IMG/VR virus record: IMGVR_UViG_3300030419_005383
Location: 1-64,000 of that record
Strand: one strand, 5' to 3'
Length of the DNA stretch: 64,000 nt
From: a virus
A program made the translations under genes and the position numbers. Of the stretch, positions 6,789 to 14,360 are shown one piece after another (the first letter of the stretch is position 1; the number at the start of each line of letters is the position of its first letter). Below the pieces are notes generated by a model. It was not told the origin of the DNA and made no database searches. It was given only the letters and a program-made list of their open reading frames with translations.

Positions 6789-7241
6789 ATGAAAAACAGA
6801 GTGACATGTGACTGCGAAGAGTGTCGGAAGATGTGCCACGGAAACCCCGGTTGGTTCAGGCCAGGCGAGGCCAGGCGGGCAGCGGCTTCCTTGGGCATGA
6901 CCTTTGGTGCGTTCTTCAAGAAGTACCTGATCGTTGAATTTTGGGAAGAAGGATTCAGTGGGCCAACGCATGTGCTCGCGCCGCGCCGGGTCACCCAGCC
7001 AGACGGGCAGACCCACGCAAGGTGGAGCGACAACTTCAGTAAAGGGCAGTGCCGTTTGCTCGGCCCCAACGGGTGCAAGTTGAGCAGCGAGAACAGGCCC
7101 TACGAATGCGCGTGTACGCTCAGCTCTGCCTGCCTGAACAACAAAGGCGACGAGCGTGGGACGAACCACCGCGAAGAGATCAAAGAGCTGTGGGAACCCC
7201 TGCAAGAAAGCGATGAGCTGCGAGAAGTGGAGAACCTGTAG
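6789..7241 (+). CDS. Cysteine-rich protein of the YkgJ-like metal-cluster type
   Basis: 150 residues from the ATG after GAGAGAACCG. The N-terminus has C7, C9, C12 and C16; a second cluster follows, C88 and C96 in GQCRLLGPNGC, then RPYECAC and C115. The pattern 'C..L...GC.....RP..C' is typical of the YkgJ/zinc- or iron-chelating family, proteins of unclear role that bind a metal or Fe-S cluster. The gene is preceded by the structured segment at 6.6 kb and followed by promoter P5. Family assignment is by motif reading. Confidence 0.62.
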   Translation: MKNRVTCDCEECRKMCHGNPGWFRPGEARRAAASLGMTFGAFFKKYLIVEFWEEGFSGPTHVLAPRRVTQPDGQTHARWSDNFSKGQCRLLGPNGCKLSSENRPYECACTLSSACLNNKGDERGTNHREEIKELWEPLQESDELREVENL

Positions 7242-7248
7242 AAAGTTG

Positions 7249-7276
7249 TTGACAAACCTTTGTGCGTGTCTACCTT
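7249..7276 (+). promoter_or_regulatory. Phage-type promoter P5
   Basis: TTGACA, 16 bases, TACCTT; the spacer has AACCTTTGTGCGTG. Confidence 0.75.
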
Positions 7277-7305
7277 TCAGGTGTAGCCAAAACCACGGAG
7301 GCCTC

Positions 7306-7689
7306 ATGGCCCAAACCATCCTGACCCGCGTCCGACGCGCCATCTACAACGAGTTCGCTTGCTTCATTCCGGGCGACACTAAGAAAGAAAAGATGGCGGT
7401 TGTTCGTGCCGCAACCCGTGTCGTTGCCCAGCCTCGCCGGGGCCCACGAAATCTTGACGTTTGTGTGTTCACCGGGGCCGATTCAGGCATTCCCAGCAAC
7501 ATTGATGGGTGGCATCGAGTAAGCGACGAGCTGGGCGCATACCCCACGATGGGCCCCCGTCCATATTTTGACCAGCCATGGAGCAACTATCCAGGCAACT
7601 GGGAGGATGCAGCAGCCATCGCAGTCTACCAGGGGCCGCGCAGTGAAGCGCGCTGGATTCTCAGTCTTTCGGCAGGAAGGAGGGAGTGA
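7306..7689 (+). CDS. Hypothetical protein, 127 residues
   Basis: ATG after CGGAGGCCTC. A basic helical N-terminus (RVRRAIYNEFA) is followed by proline/tryptophan-rich loops and a final helix. No family recognised. First gene of the P5 operon; its stop shares a base with the next start. Confidence 0.63.
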   Translation: MAQTILTRVRRAIYNEFACFIPGDTKKEKMAVVRAATRVVAQPRRGPRNLDVCVFTGADSGIPSNIDGWHRVSDELGAYPTMGPRPYFDQPWSNYPGNWEDAAAIAVYQGPRSEARWILSLSAGRRE

Positions 7690-8024
7690 TGAACATGAAA
7701 ACCACAATCAAACCAGGCGACAAGATCCGATCCTTTGACTTCGCTCGATCCATGAAAGATGGGACCGTTTACGGGACCGACACCGAAGGTGAGGAAGCCT
7801 GCTTTGTCGAGGGAATCGTAACCAAGGTTGATGTTGAGATGAATCAGATTCATTTCGAGGTCACCCGGCAGGTTGGCGAGGGACGAGAGATCAGTGACTT
7901 CTTCAACTGGTGCGAAAAGAACGGACACCCAAAGGTGATGTCCTGTCCCATCGCATCGTGGAGAACCGGAAACAGAGAAAAGATCGGGGCCCTGGTCAAG
8001 ATCAGCGGAGGCCGTGATGCCTGA
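7689..8024 (+). CDS. Hypothetical protein, 111 residues
   Basis: ATG directly behind AGGAGGGAGTG, the strongest ribosome site of this operon; an in-frame GTG at 7686 is less likely. The first 70 residues look like a small beta barrel (IKPGDKIRSFDF, VEGIVTKVDVE), a fold common in proteins that bind nucleic acids or peptides. No family recognised. It overlaps the next gene by 8 bases. Confidence 0.62.
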   Translation: MNMKTTIKPGDKIRSFDFARSMKDGTVYGTDTEGEEACFVEGIVTKVDVEMNQIHFEVTRQVGEGREISDFFNWCEKNGHPKVMSCPIASWRTGNREKIGALVKISGGRDA

Positions 8025-8220
8025 AAAGATCACCGAAGACCAATGCGTCCTGCTCCCAGAATCCGCTTGGAATGCCGTCGTCGTAACGTTGAACGCCTTG
8101 TACAGTGAGCGGTTCCAACACAAGAGCCTGAACGAAGTGGGCGTGATTCGAGACTTGGCCAATTTCCTCCAGGCGAACCTGGACAACAACCACACAGTCG
8201 AGGACTGGAATGAAGACTAA
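8017..8220 (+). CDS. Small helical protein, 67 residues
   Basis: ATG after GGAGGCCGTG. Starts MPEKITEDQC; two helices predicted (AWNAVVVTLNALYSERF and VIRDLANFLQANLD). No family recognised. It overlaps the following gene by 11 bases, so the two are likely translated together. Confidence 0.6.
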   Translation: MPEKITEDQCVLLPESAWNAVVVTLNALYSERFQHKSLNEVGVIRDLANFLQANLDNNHTVEDWNED

Positions 8221-8743
8221 GCCACAATTTGAGCACGACTGCCCCCGTTGCGCTTTCTTGGGCCGGCTTGAAGTGAGCCCTGGTGAGAACGACATGAACC
8301 CGACAGGGGAAGCCACCGTCAAGTATGACCTGTACTTTTGCGTTGCAGCAACACCCACTGTGATCGGTCGCTACGGTGACGAGGGGTATGAGTATTGCAG
8401 CGGCATGTCGTTTGCCGACCGGGGGAGCCAACCCTTGGCTGAAGCAAAGAGCCGAGCGATCAAGCAGGGTCTGTACGACCCGACACCACAGCCCTTGAGG
8501 TGGCCACGGGAGGAGGAAGAAATGGCAGTGGTCGCCATGGACAAACTCAAGTCAGCGCTTGATGCCATTTCAGAGTTGGGAGGCCCTGACCCCTCAAGCA
8601 GTGGGATGGAGCTGTTTCGACACAAGGTCAAAGAGGACATCAACGCCGACTGGTTCTTTGGAGGCGACGAAATGAGAGATGCGATCCTGGCCTACACCAA
8701 GGCCTGTGAAGTGCGATCCTATGGTGACCCAAGCCAATCATAA
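8210..8743 (+). CDS. Protein with N-terminal CPRC motif, 177 residues
   Basis: ATG inside the end of the preceding gene. C11-P-R-C14 near the start suggests half of a zinc ribbon; C44 and C63 could complete it. The C-terminal 80 residues are helical (MDKLKSALDAISEL). No family recognised. Last gene of the P5 operon; promoter P6 follows 10 bases after the stop. Confidence 0.65.
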   Translation: MKTKPQFEHDCPRCAFLGRLEVSPGENDMNPTGEATVKYDLYFCVAATPTVIGRYGDEGYEYCSGMSFADRGSQPLAEAKSRAIKQGLYDPTPQPLRWPREEEEMAVVAMDKLKSALDAISELGGPDPSSSGMELFRHKVKEDINADWFFGGDEMRDAILAYTKACEVRSYGDPSQS

Positions 8744-8752
8744 AACAACCCC

Positions 8753-8780
8753 TTGCCAAACTGTTGTCGGTGCTTAGCTT
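8753..8780 (+). promoter_or_regulatory. Phage-type promoter P6
   Basis: TTGCCA, 16 bases, TAGCTT; GTGCT precedes the -10 as in P2, P3, P7 and P8. Confidence 0.76.
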
Positions 8781-8804
8781 AAAGATGTAACCAGAGGGAA
8801 CACA

Positions 8805-9074
8805 ATGTACGCATGGATTATCGACAAGGACTATCTAAACGATGGAGCAGAAGGGACGGTCGGCCCGCGCAACCCGCACGCCGCATCCCTTGAAACGCTG
8901 AAGGCTGGCTACGGCGAACCGTTGCGCCTGTACGACGACGACGGGAACCTTCAATACGAAGTGCGAATCGCCGGAAACTACGACGGCTTTGAGCCCATGG
9001 ATGACTATGGCCGACCCAACGCCGCAACCACTGAGGTTCGCTACCTGGCGCAAGGCCAGTGGAAACCACTGTAA
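8805..9074 (+). CDS. Hypothetical protein, 89 residues
   Basis: ATG after AGAGGGAACACA. Acidic and beta-rich (LQYEVRIAGNYDG, TTEVRYLAQGQW). No family recognised. First gene of the P6 operon. Confidence 0.63.
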   Translation: MYAWIIDKDYLNDGAEGTVGPRNPHAASLETLKAGYGEPLRLYDDDGNLQYEVRIAGNYDGFEPMDDYGRPNAATTEVRYLAQGQWKPL

Positions 9075-9112
9075 ATCCAACCCTAACCACAGAAGAAGAA
9101 GAAGAGAACACC

Positions 9113-9328
9113 ATGACCAACAAACAACAAGCAGCGGTGATTCAAGCAAATTCAAATGGATACAAGTATGAGGGCAAACTACCGGCAGCAGCCTGCGGCC
9201 AGTGTGGAGGGTGGACAAGTTGTGGTGGAATGAGCCGGTACTACAGAACGCTGGTGCCAGTGATGGGCCGCTATGGCTGCATCTGCTACGCAGATGCCCG
9301 CTACCTGAACAGCATGGAGCAGCCATGA
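9113..9328 (+). CDS. Small cysteine-rich protein, 71 residues
   Basis: ATG after the purine run AGAAGAAGAAGAGAACACC; the frame upstream to 9059 is an artefact of the purine tract. Cysteines C28, C31 and C37 (CGQCGGWTSC), and C56, C58 (GCIC) suggest a metal-binding knuckle. Stop overlaps the next start by ATGA. Confidence 0.6.
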   Translation: MTNKQQAAVIQANSNGYKYEGKLPAAACGQCGGWTSCGGMSRYYRTLVPVMGRYGCICYADARYLNSMEQP

Positions 9329-9588
9329 CAAGCCCCCCCGACACTTGGACCCTGCCAAATGGCGCCGTTGTCATCGAATCAAAACGGTACAGCGACAGGC
9401 CGGAACACCGAAACCTTCGATACGTGCTGTGCGAATTCAGGGATGAGTACGTCACCTGGCGATGCGACACCCGAACCGGCGAGTGTCTGTACGGTCGCTA
9501 CTTTGGTGACAACTGGGAGAAGGCATGGGCCCACTACCGGGACCGCAACAAGGACGAAAACGTAATCCAGATGCCCCCTCCAAAATAA
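9325..9588 (+). CDS. Hypothetical protein, 87 residues
   Basis: Starts in ATGA overlap. Beta-rich first half (TWTLPNGAVVIES, RYVLCEFRDEYVTWRCD) followed by a helical, charged end. The 'strand-turn-strand, CEF...W' arrangement resembles small single-domain phage proteins of unknown role. Last gene of the P6 operon. Confidence 0.62.
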   Translation: MTSPPDTWTLPNGAVVIESKRYSDRPEHRNLRYVLCEFRDEYVTWRCDTRTGECLYGRYFGDNWEKAWAHYRDRNKDENVIQMPPPK

Positions 9589-9592
9589 ACAC

Positions 9593-9620
9593 TTGCCACA
9601 CCTCAGTTGGTGCTTAGCTT
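9593..9620 (+). promoter_or_regulatory. Phage-type promoter P7
   Basis: TTGCCA, 16 bases, TAGCTT; 10 of 16 spacer bases match the family consensus, including GGTGCT next to the -10. Confidence 0.76.
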
Positions 9621-9648
9621 ATCAATGTAACCGGAACAAAGGGAACCA

Positions 9649-9888
9649 ATGAGCATTAGATATGAAGGCGGAATCCACCGCGTGAAGCTGACACCCCGTG
9701 AGGCAGCGCAAGCCATGATGATCGACCAGGCAGAACGGGCCTGTGACTCGTGGCCGGGTTTTGTCATCGACACCGACGCATTGACCGAACGTGAAATCAC
9801 CCTGATCAATGAGCAGTTGGAGAAGCAGCGGGAACGTATCCTTCGCTTGTTTGAAAAGACCGCACGGAAGATTGGGTACAGCGTTTAG
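9649..9888 (+). CDS. Small helical protein, 79 residues
   Basis: ATG after AAAGGGAACCA. Predominantly helical (PREAAQAMMIDQAERA; LINEQLEKQRERILRLFEKTARK), probably a coiled-coil dimer. No family recognised. First gene of the P7 operon. Confidence 0.62.
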   Translation: MSIRYEGGIHRVKLTPREAAQAMMIDQAERACDSWPGFVIDTDALTEREITLINEQLEKQRERILRLFEKTARKIGYSV

Positions 9889-9924
9889 CTGAACCCGACC
9901 ACCGAATCACCACAGGAACAAACC

Positions 9925-10194
9925 ATGAAAGACCCACGAAAAGTAAACACGATCAAGCTGGTCGCAGACAATGACCGGAACGGCAACCCTCAACGGGGCT
10001 GGCTGGTGATGACGCGAGCCGGTGAGCTGCTCTGCTTCATTGATGATGGCTTCGTTGGATGGGCCGGAGTCAGGTCCAAATTCCCGAACGCGAAGGAACC
10101 GATGATCACCATCCCGGTGTCCGCCGCCGTCTACCGACGCGCACTCAAGGGGAACGACAGAACGGGACCGTTTCCGCAAAGCCTTTTGAAGTGA
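9925..10194 (+). CDS. Hypothetical protein, 89 residues
   Basis: ATG after CAGGAACAAACC. Begins with alternating strands (NTIKLVADNDRNG, GWLVMTRAGELLCFIDDG) that look like a small beta domain and ends with a short basic helix. No family recognised. Second gene of the P7 operon. Confidence 0.62.
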   Translation: MKDPRKVNTIKLVADNDRNGNPQRGWLVMTRAGELLCFIDDGFVGWAGVRSKFPNAKEPMITIPVSAAVYRRALKGNDRTGPFPQSLLK

Positions 10195-10212
10195 ACAGCA
10201 AGGAGCAAAACA

Positions 10213-10485
10213 ATGCGTTATCAACCAATCGTTTGCGCTGATGGATTCAAGATGTCAGTCCAGGCCGGTAGTGCACACTATTGCACGCCACAAAATGGCC
10301 GAGGCCCATACAGCGCAGTTGAGGTTGGATTTCCCAGTAAGGCCGAGCCACTGCTGATGAAGTGGGCTGAGGACCGAGATGATCCGACCAACACTGTGTA
10401 CGGCTGGGTACCGGCTGATGTCGTCAAGCGCGTGATAGCGAAGCATGGCGGCATGGTGGGGGGACAGTTGCCACGTTTTCAGTAG
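10213..10485 (+). CDS. Hypothetical protein, 90 residues
   Basis: ATG after AAGGAGCAAAACA. Contains 'GPYSAVEVGFPSKAEPLL', a pattern seen in small phage proteins where a strand leads into a proline-ended loop; two cysteines near the N-terminus. No family assigned. Third gene of the P7 operon. Confidence 0.62.
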   Translation: MRYQPIVCADGFKMSVQAGSAHYCTPQNGRGPYSAVEVGFPSKAEPLLMKWAEDRDDPTNTVYGWVPADVVKRVIAKHGGMVGGQLPRFQ

Positions 10486-10492
10486 GCCCCAC

Positions 10493-10520
10493 TTGCCGCA
10501 CCTTTGTTTGTGCTTACATT
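10493..10520 (+). promoter_or_regulatory. Phage-type promoter P8
   Basis: TTGCCG, 16 bases, TACATT; the spacer is the closest of all to the family consensus (CACCTTTGTTTGTGCT). Confidence 0.78.
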
Positions 10521-10557
10521 AAAGATGTAACCACGAACCAACCTGAGAGAACCAACC

Positions 10558-11298
10558 ATGCCAGAAAGCACATTCAACAACTACAAGCTGAACAAGTCGC
10601 TTGGCCTCAACTGGATGACCGCAGGAATGTCCATGTCGCCGGCCACCGAATCAATCGAGGTTGGTGGCCGAAACATGTGCCCCTGGTCTGGAGCGTGCGA
10701 AAAGTCCTGCCTGAAGTTTGCTGGCCGAAACCGCAACGCTCAATCCAGGGTCGCCCGTCAACGGCGTACCATGTTTCGCCTTGAGGAATTGGGCGGGTTC
10801 ATCCGGCTTGTGTCGGGAGAGATTGAGGGACTGAAGCGCAAGGCCGCGAAAGAAGGAATGAAGGTCGCCTATCGGCCAAACGTCCTGAGCGACGACAGCG
10901 TGTTCGCCCTGAAGCTGGCCGAAGCAAACCCCGACGTGCAGTTCTACGACTACACCAAAATTCCCAAACCATGGAAACGGGTACGCGAGAACTACCACCT
11001 GACATACAGCCTCGACAACCACAACCACGCCGAAGCACTCGAAGCCATCGAGAACGGTATCAACGTCGCGGTTGCCTTTGACCTTGGCAAGGATGAGCCA
11101 CTGCCAGAAACCTGGCAGATCCCCGGCACCGATGTCGTGTTGCCAGTGATCAACGGTGACGAACATGACCTGCGATTCCTTGACCCGGTTGGTGTCTTTG
11201 TTGCCCTCAAATTCAAAGGCAGCAAGGCTGAGCGAGCCAAAGCGGTTGCGGCTGGCTTTGTTTTCTCCCCAGTCACCATCATGGCTAAGGCGGCATGA
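10558..11298 (+). CDS. GP88-like phage protein of unknown function
   Basis: 246 residues, ATG after GAGAGAACCAACC. The N-terminal region has the arrangement 'CPWSGACEKSCLKFAGR' (C41, C47, C51) followed by an R-x-R-R-T-x-F helix and 'YRPNVLSD' (105-112). This combination is characteristic of the phage family first described as mycobacteriophage gene product 88, whose members are common in phage early regions and of unknown biochemical role. The cysteines may bind metal or a cluster. It stands first behind promoter P8. A hairpin-containing spacer of 134 bases follows. Confidence 0.65.
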   Translation: MPESTFNNYKLNKSLGLNWMTAGMSMSPATESIEVGGRNMCPWSGACEKSCLKFAGRNRNAQSRVARQRRTMFRLEELGGFIRLVSGEIEGLKRKAAKEGMKVAYRPNVLSDDSVFALKLAEANPDVQFYDYTKIPKPWKRVRENYHLTYSLDNHNHAEALEAIENGINVAVAFDLGKDEPLPETWQIPGTDVVLPVINGDEHDLRFLDPVGVFVALKFKGSKAERAKAVAAGFVFSPVTIMAKAA

Positions 11299-11343
11299 CC
11301 ACACCACAGGAGGTGAGAACCAATCCCAATCAACCCGAACCCT

Positions 11344-11365
11344 CGCCGGCCCTGGTAATCCGGCG
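11344..11365 (+). other. Perfect 6-bp hairpin in the spacer after the GP88-like gene
   Basis: CGCCGG and CCGGCG flank a 10-base loop. No T-tract follows, so termination is not implied; a message-stability or pausing role is possible. The frame through this spacer (11295-11432) is open but has no ribosome site adapted to it. Confidence 0.3.
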
Positions 11366-11432
11366 GGTGCGTTGGGCTCTCCAAAGGGTGGAGATTCCAG
11401 CTCACCAACCAACCACAACAACCGAGAGAACC

Positions 11433-11519
11433 ATGACTACATATCGTAGATATTCACAGCGCTCCTTGTTCCGCGACAACCGACGCAAGGCCAGCCCCGA
11501 ACCACAGGAAGAAGAATGA
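11433..11519 (+). CDS. Very small basic protein, 28 residues
   Basis: The ATG follows GAGAGAACC, the standard ribosome site of this arm, giving a 28-residue product rich in Arg and Ser with an acidic end. The same frame is open to an ATG at 11295 (74 residues), but only the downstream ATG has the characteristic site. It overlaps the next start by ATGA. May be a leader peptide serving translational coupling. Confidence 0.4.
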   Translation: MTTYRRYSQRSLFRDNRRKASPEPQEEE

Positions 11520-11884
11520 CCAATCGAGAACAACAAGCCCTTAAACGAATCGAGCGTTTTTACCGGTTGATCGTAGACCATGACGATATCTATTTGGACA
11601 TTGTTGCGCCCACCTTCAACTGGTTCCGGGCGGAAAGCGACGACCCAATGAAGGTGTATCAAGACGCCGTTGATGCGTTTCAGCCGGCCATCGTGCGAGC
11701 AGCCTACATGCTTCGGAAAACCGGTGACTGGCGAGGCTCGGTGCTCAACCAAGATGAGCGGTTGGCTTTGCGTGCTGACCGTCAAGCCGTCGCAGAGATG
11801 ATGGTGGAACACTACGTTGATCGCTATTGTGACAGCGCGCGCGTCATCCTTGAGCTTGCGATTGCAGAAAAGTCGGGTGAATGA
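11516..11884 (+). CDS. Helical hypothetical protein, 122 residues
   Basis: ATG after CAGGAAGAAG, in ATGA overlap with the preceding small frame. Almost entirely helical and rich in Arg/Asp/Glu/Ala (ALKRIERFYRLIVDHDD; RADRQAVAEMMVEHYVDRY). No family recognised. Sits in the P8 transcription unit, in ATGA overlap with the next gene. Confidence 0.65.
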   Translation: MTNREQQALKRIERFYRLIVDHDDIYLDIVAPTFNWFRAESDDPMKVYQDAVDAFQPAIVRAAYMLRKTGDWRGSVLNQDERLALRADRQAVAEMMVEHYVDRYCDSARVILELAIAEKSGE

Positions 11885-12285
11885 TGGCCCCAGAAATTGA
11901 CCTGTCTGAATCTCACTGGCGTGTGGCGATGCGAATGCACAACCACTCCACGTTGTTTTCTCAGACTCCGTCTCACATCACAAGACCGAAAACTCCAGAT
12001 GAGGAGGTGGAAAGCTGGCTCTTCTACGTGGAGCATGAGGTCCGGGCCATTCAAATTCGTGAGCGAATTTTGCGTGAGTGCAAAGACCTGTCTCCTAAAG
12101 AAAGGGATTCGCATGAGCATCTGCGTAGCCGCTCACAGTGGCGAGTCGGACAGTTCAAAAAGGAGCTGAAAGAAGCAGAGCGCAAGGCGCTGCCAGGGAA
12201 AATCGAACGACTGCGTCAGCGGTACGCTGTCAGGAATTTCGTCGCCAAGCGTCAAAAACCTGAAACCACAGGAGAGAACCAATGA
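11881..12285 (+). CDS. Basic helical protein, 134 residues
   Basis: Two adjacent ATGs (11881, 11884) make the first residue ambiguous. Charged helices dominate the second half (QFKKELKEAERKALPGKIER). No family recognised. Ends in ATGA overlap with the next gene. Confidence 0.63.
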   Translation: MMAPEIDLSESHWRVAMRMHNHSTLFSQTPSHITRPKTPDEEVESWLFYVEHEVRAIQIRERILRECKDLSPKERDSHEHLRSRSQWRVGQFKKELKEAERKALPGKIERLRQRYAVRNFVAKRQKPETTGENQ

Positions 12286-12704
12286 CTGACAATTTGCAAT
12301 TTCAAATGAGGGTAGCCGAAGGATGGCTGCACTTTACGGAACAAGCACGGTTTGAAAAAATCACAGTGGAACAGCTTGTCCGAAGACATTTCACGCAATG
12401 TCTCACCGAGCCAAATGTTTGCCACGACTGCAACAAACCGTTGAACGCTGAATCTCACGTCTTCGATACGGGAGATGGCGACAAGGATCCGTCCTGCGTC
12501 AGGTGCGGCGTCAAGACGATGGTTTCGGTGAGACTGGACGAATCAACGTGCGTTCAGGAACTGAAGGCTTTGACGGACCCCATCACCGCAAGTGTTCTGT
12601 TTTTCAGTGGCATCGACACAGACCCGAATCATCCGTTGTTTGATGTTCGTGATTGTCTGGAAGAAATGTTGCTTGGCAGCATCCCTGACCTGGCGGAGGA
12701 ATAG
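12282..12704 (+). CDS. Protein with CxxC...CxxC zinc ribbon, 140 residues
   Basis: ATG after GGAGAGAACCA. C47-H-D-C50 and C72-V-R-C75 form a textbook zinc ribbon spaced by 21 residues. The C-terminal 60 residues are helical and acidic. May be a small adaptor binding RNA polymerase, nucleic acid or another protein. Part of the P8 unit. Confidence 0.68.
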   Translation: MTDNLQFQMRVAEGWLHFTEQARFEKITVEQLVRRHFTQCLTEPNVCHDCNKPLNAESHVFDTGDGDKDPSCVRCGVKTMVSVRLDESTCVQELKALTDPITASVLFFSGIDTDPNHPLFDVRDCLEEMLLGSIPDLAEE

Positions 12705-12708
12705 CGCT

Positions 12709-12948
12709 ATGCCTTTTGTTTGCGTCAACGAACGCTACGGCGACGGTGAGTACGAGACTGCCGAAGCTTTCATGGAAATGTGCCAGGAGGTCTTTGGTGA
12801 GGCGCCAACCTTGATTGAGCGGGTGCTGGGTGAACTGTCTGAATTCATTGCGCCATCTTGGTGTCAAAATGAAAAAGAGCGAATGGAGTGCCAGCGGGCC
12901 GACTACGGGTACTGGGAAGTTGTGCTTCGGAAAAATGAAAATGAATAA
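12709..12948 (+). CDS. Acidic small protein, 79 residues
   Basis: ATG after CGGAGGAATAGCGCT. Strongly acidic (ETAEAFMEMCQEVFGE; LGELSEF) with three cysteines and a tryptophan/tyrosine-rich end. No family recognised. Last gene before promoter P9. Confidence 0.6.
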   Translation: MPFVCVNERYGDGEYETAEAFMEMCQEVFGEAPTLIERVLGELSEFIAPSWCQNEKERMECQRADYGYWEVVLRKNENE

Positions 12949-12963
12949 TTTTCACCCCACGTG

Positions 12964-12991
12964 TTGCCGTACCTTTATTGGTGACTACACT
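12964..12991 (+). promoter_or_regulatory. Phage-type promoter P9
   Basis: TTGCCG, 16 bases, TACACT; close twin of P4 (same -35 and -10). Confidence 0.76.
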
Positions 12992-13011
12992 TTCTATGCA
13001 AGGGAGAACCA

Positions 13012-13506
13012 ATGACCCAAACCACTTTTGAATCTTTCAAGAAAGAAGCAGGTGACCTGCTCAAACAACCATCACCGCTGGCTGATCAGTTGAACAGAAT
13101 GGTCAAGATCGAGCGGACGGAGCGAGATGCGGTCCGCGGCATGCCTGCCGAGATGGACGGTCAGTTTGTTTCCGGCGTAGACCTGAAAGCGTTTCGTGAT
13201 GATGACAAGCGTTTCCAGCGCGTGGCAGGCTGGAAAATCGATGAGGAATGGGATGATCTCGAATGGACGGAATGCTCCACATGTGGATGGTTTGCCGCGC
13301 GAGAATCAGGCGATGGAGACTTCAATTCAATCCTTGATGACGAGTTCGGTTCGGATTGGTTTCTGTGTGACCCTTGCTGCGCCGCAGATGACCGATGTCG
13401 AGATACGACATTTCCTCCCCGCGAGGAACCGACCAAGCTGGACAAGATCGTCTCTGACCGCCTCACCGATGTGCTTGAGAAATTCGGAATCTTCCGAAAC
13501 GACTAA
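13012..13506 (+). CDS. Zinc-ribbon-like protein, 164 residues
   Basis: ATG after AAGGGAGAACCA. C88-S-T-C91 and C119-D-P-C122 give a zinc-ribbon-like pair separated by an acidic loop. The N-terminal part is helical and charged; the C-terminal segment forms another helix. Alone behind P9 and followed at once by P10, so it is separately controlled. Function unknown. Confidence 0.67.
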   Translation: MTQTTFESFKKEAGDLLKQPSPLADQLNRMVKIERTERDAVRGMPAEMDGQFVSGVDLKAFRDDDKRFQRVAGWKIDEEWDDLEWTECSTCGWFAARESGDGDFNSILDDEFGSDWFLCDPCCAADDRCRDTTFPPREEPTKLDKIVSDRLTDVLEKFGIFRND

Positions 13507-13516
13507 AACCAAAGGG

Positions 13517-13544
13517 TTGACACACTATTAAATGTGCCTATCTT
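13517..13544 (+). promoter_or_regulatory. Phage-type promoter P10
   Basis: TTGACA, 16 bases, TATCTT; GTGCC precedes the -10 as in P11. Confidence 0.74.
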
Positions 13545-13569
13545 ATATGTGAACCACAGGAGAGAACCA

Positions 13570-14172
13570 ATGTCCATTTTAAATCAAGCCGAAATCGTCG
13601 CACTCCAAGCCCTTGGCAACACATCATGTGAGCAGTTGCCAAAGGCCAAGGCGGCCGAAGCGAAGAGCGAGCTGCCGGAAGCAGAGTCCAAGACAATCAA
13701 ACTGACTGCGGAGATTGAGGCCACCGTGTCGAAGGGAAAGCCTCCAGCCGAGCGGCCGAACACCAGTTCTCTCGGCTCAGATGCTGATCTGCGAATTCTC
13801 GCAGCAGCAGTTGAGGAGGTCAGAGAAGCGGCCAAACGAGACGACAACGGAAGGTTTCGAGACAGCCAGGAGGCATCACGCGTTTTAGACATGTTGATGG
13901 ATGTCATCGTTTCCAAGAAGTCTGAATGGTCGGAGCGGCAGATTGAATGCGGAAATGACCCGAAGAAGCGAAAGCAGTTGAAGAAAGACTTTCTGCTCGA
14001 AACCGGCAACCCCGAAGTCCTGATGCGATTCGCTCAGCTCAACAAGGAACTGAAGGCCAACATGCCGAAAGTTCAACCGGCTGCTCCCGTTCGGGTGACA
14101 TTTGAAAACGTGAAGATCATGAATTGCGAATTGCTCCGCGACCAAGTCAACGCAGAAAAGGGTGAGGCTTGA
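13570..14172 (+). CDS. Helical charged protein, 200 residues
   Basis: ATG after GGAGAGAACCA. Rich in Lys/Glu/Ala; an alanine-lysine-glutamate N-terminal half that may be disordered or coiled-coil, then regular helices (SRVLDMLMDVIVSKKSEWSER) and a final strand-rich part (VRVTFENVKIMNCELL). No family recognised. Start of the P10 operon. Confidence 0.64.
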   Translation: MSILNQAEIVALQALGNTSCEQLPKAKAAEAKSELPEAESKTIKLTAEIEATVSKGKPPAERPNTSSLGSDADLRILAAAVEEVREAAKRDDNGRFRDSQEASRVLDMLMDVIVSKKSEWSERQIECGNDPKKRKQLKKDFLLETGNPEVLMRFAQLNKELKANMPKVQPAAPVRVTFENVKIMNCELLRDQVNAEKGEA

Positions 14173-14360
14173 TGATGGAAACGAACGACAGACATCTGCG
14201 GCTTGTCCGAAACGAACGACAAATGAAGGCTTTGCTGGATGACCTGGACCCGACACTGACGGCTCAGGTCATCCAAGACCTGCGAGCGATGCAGCCCGGC
14301 CAGGTCACCAACATCAAGGCAGGCGAAGTCATGCTGCGGGTCACCAGGGGCGGAACATGA
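14172..14360 (+). CDS. Small hypothetical protein, 62 residues
   Basis: The ATG at 14172 overlaps the preceding stop and follows GGTGAGG; a second ATG is three bases on. Helical first half (NERQMKALLDDLDPTL) and a beta hairpin at the end (VTNIKAGEVMLRVTRGG). Such a 'helix then basic hairpin' end is seen in small DNA-binding proteins, but no family is named. Ends in ATGA overlap. Confidence 0.58.
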   Translation: MMETNDRHLRLVRNERQMKALLDDLDPTLTAQVIQDLRAMQPGQVTNIKAGEVMLRVTRGGT

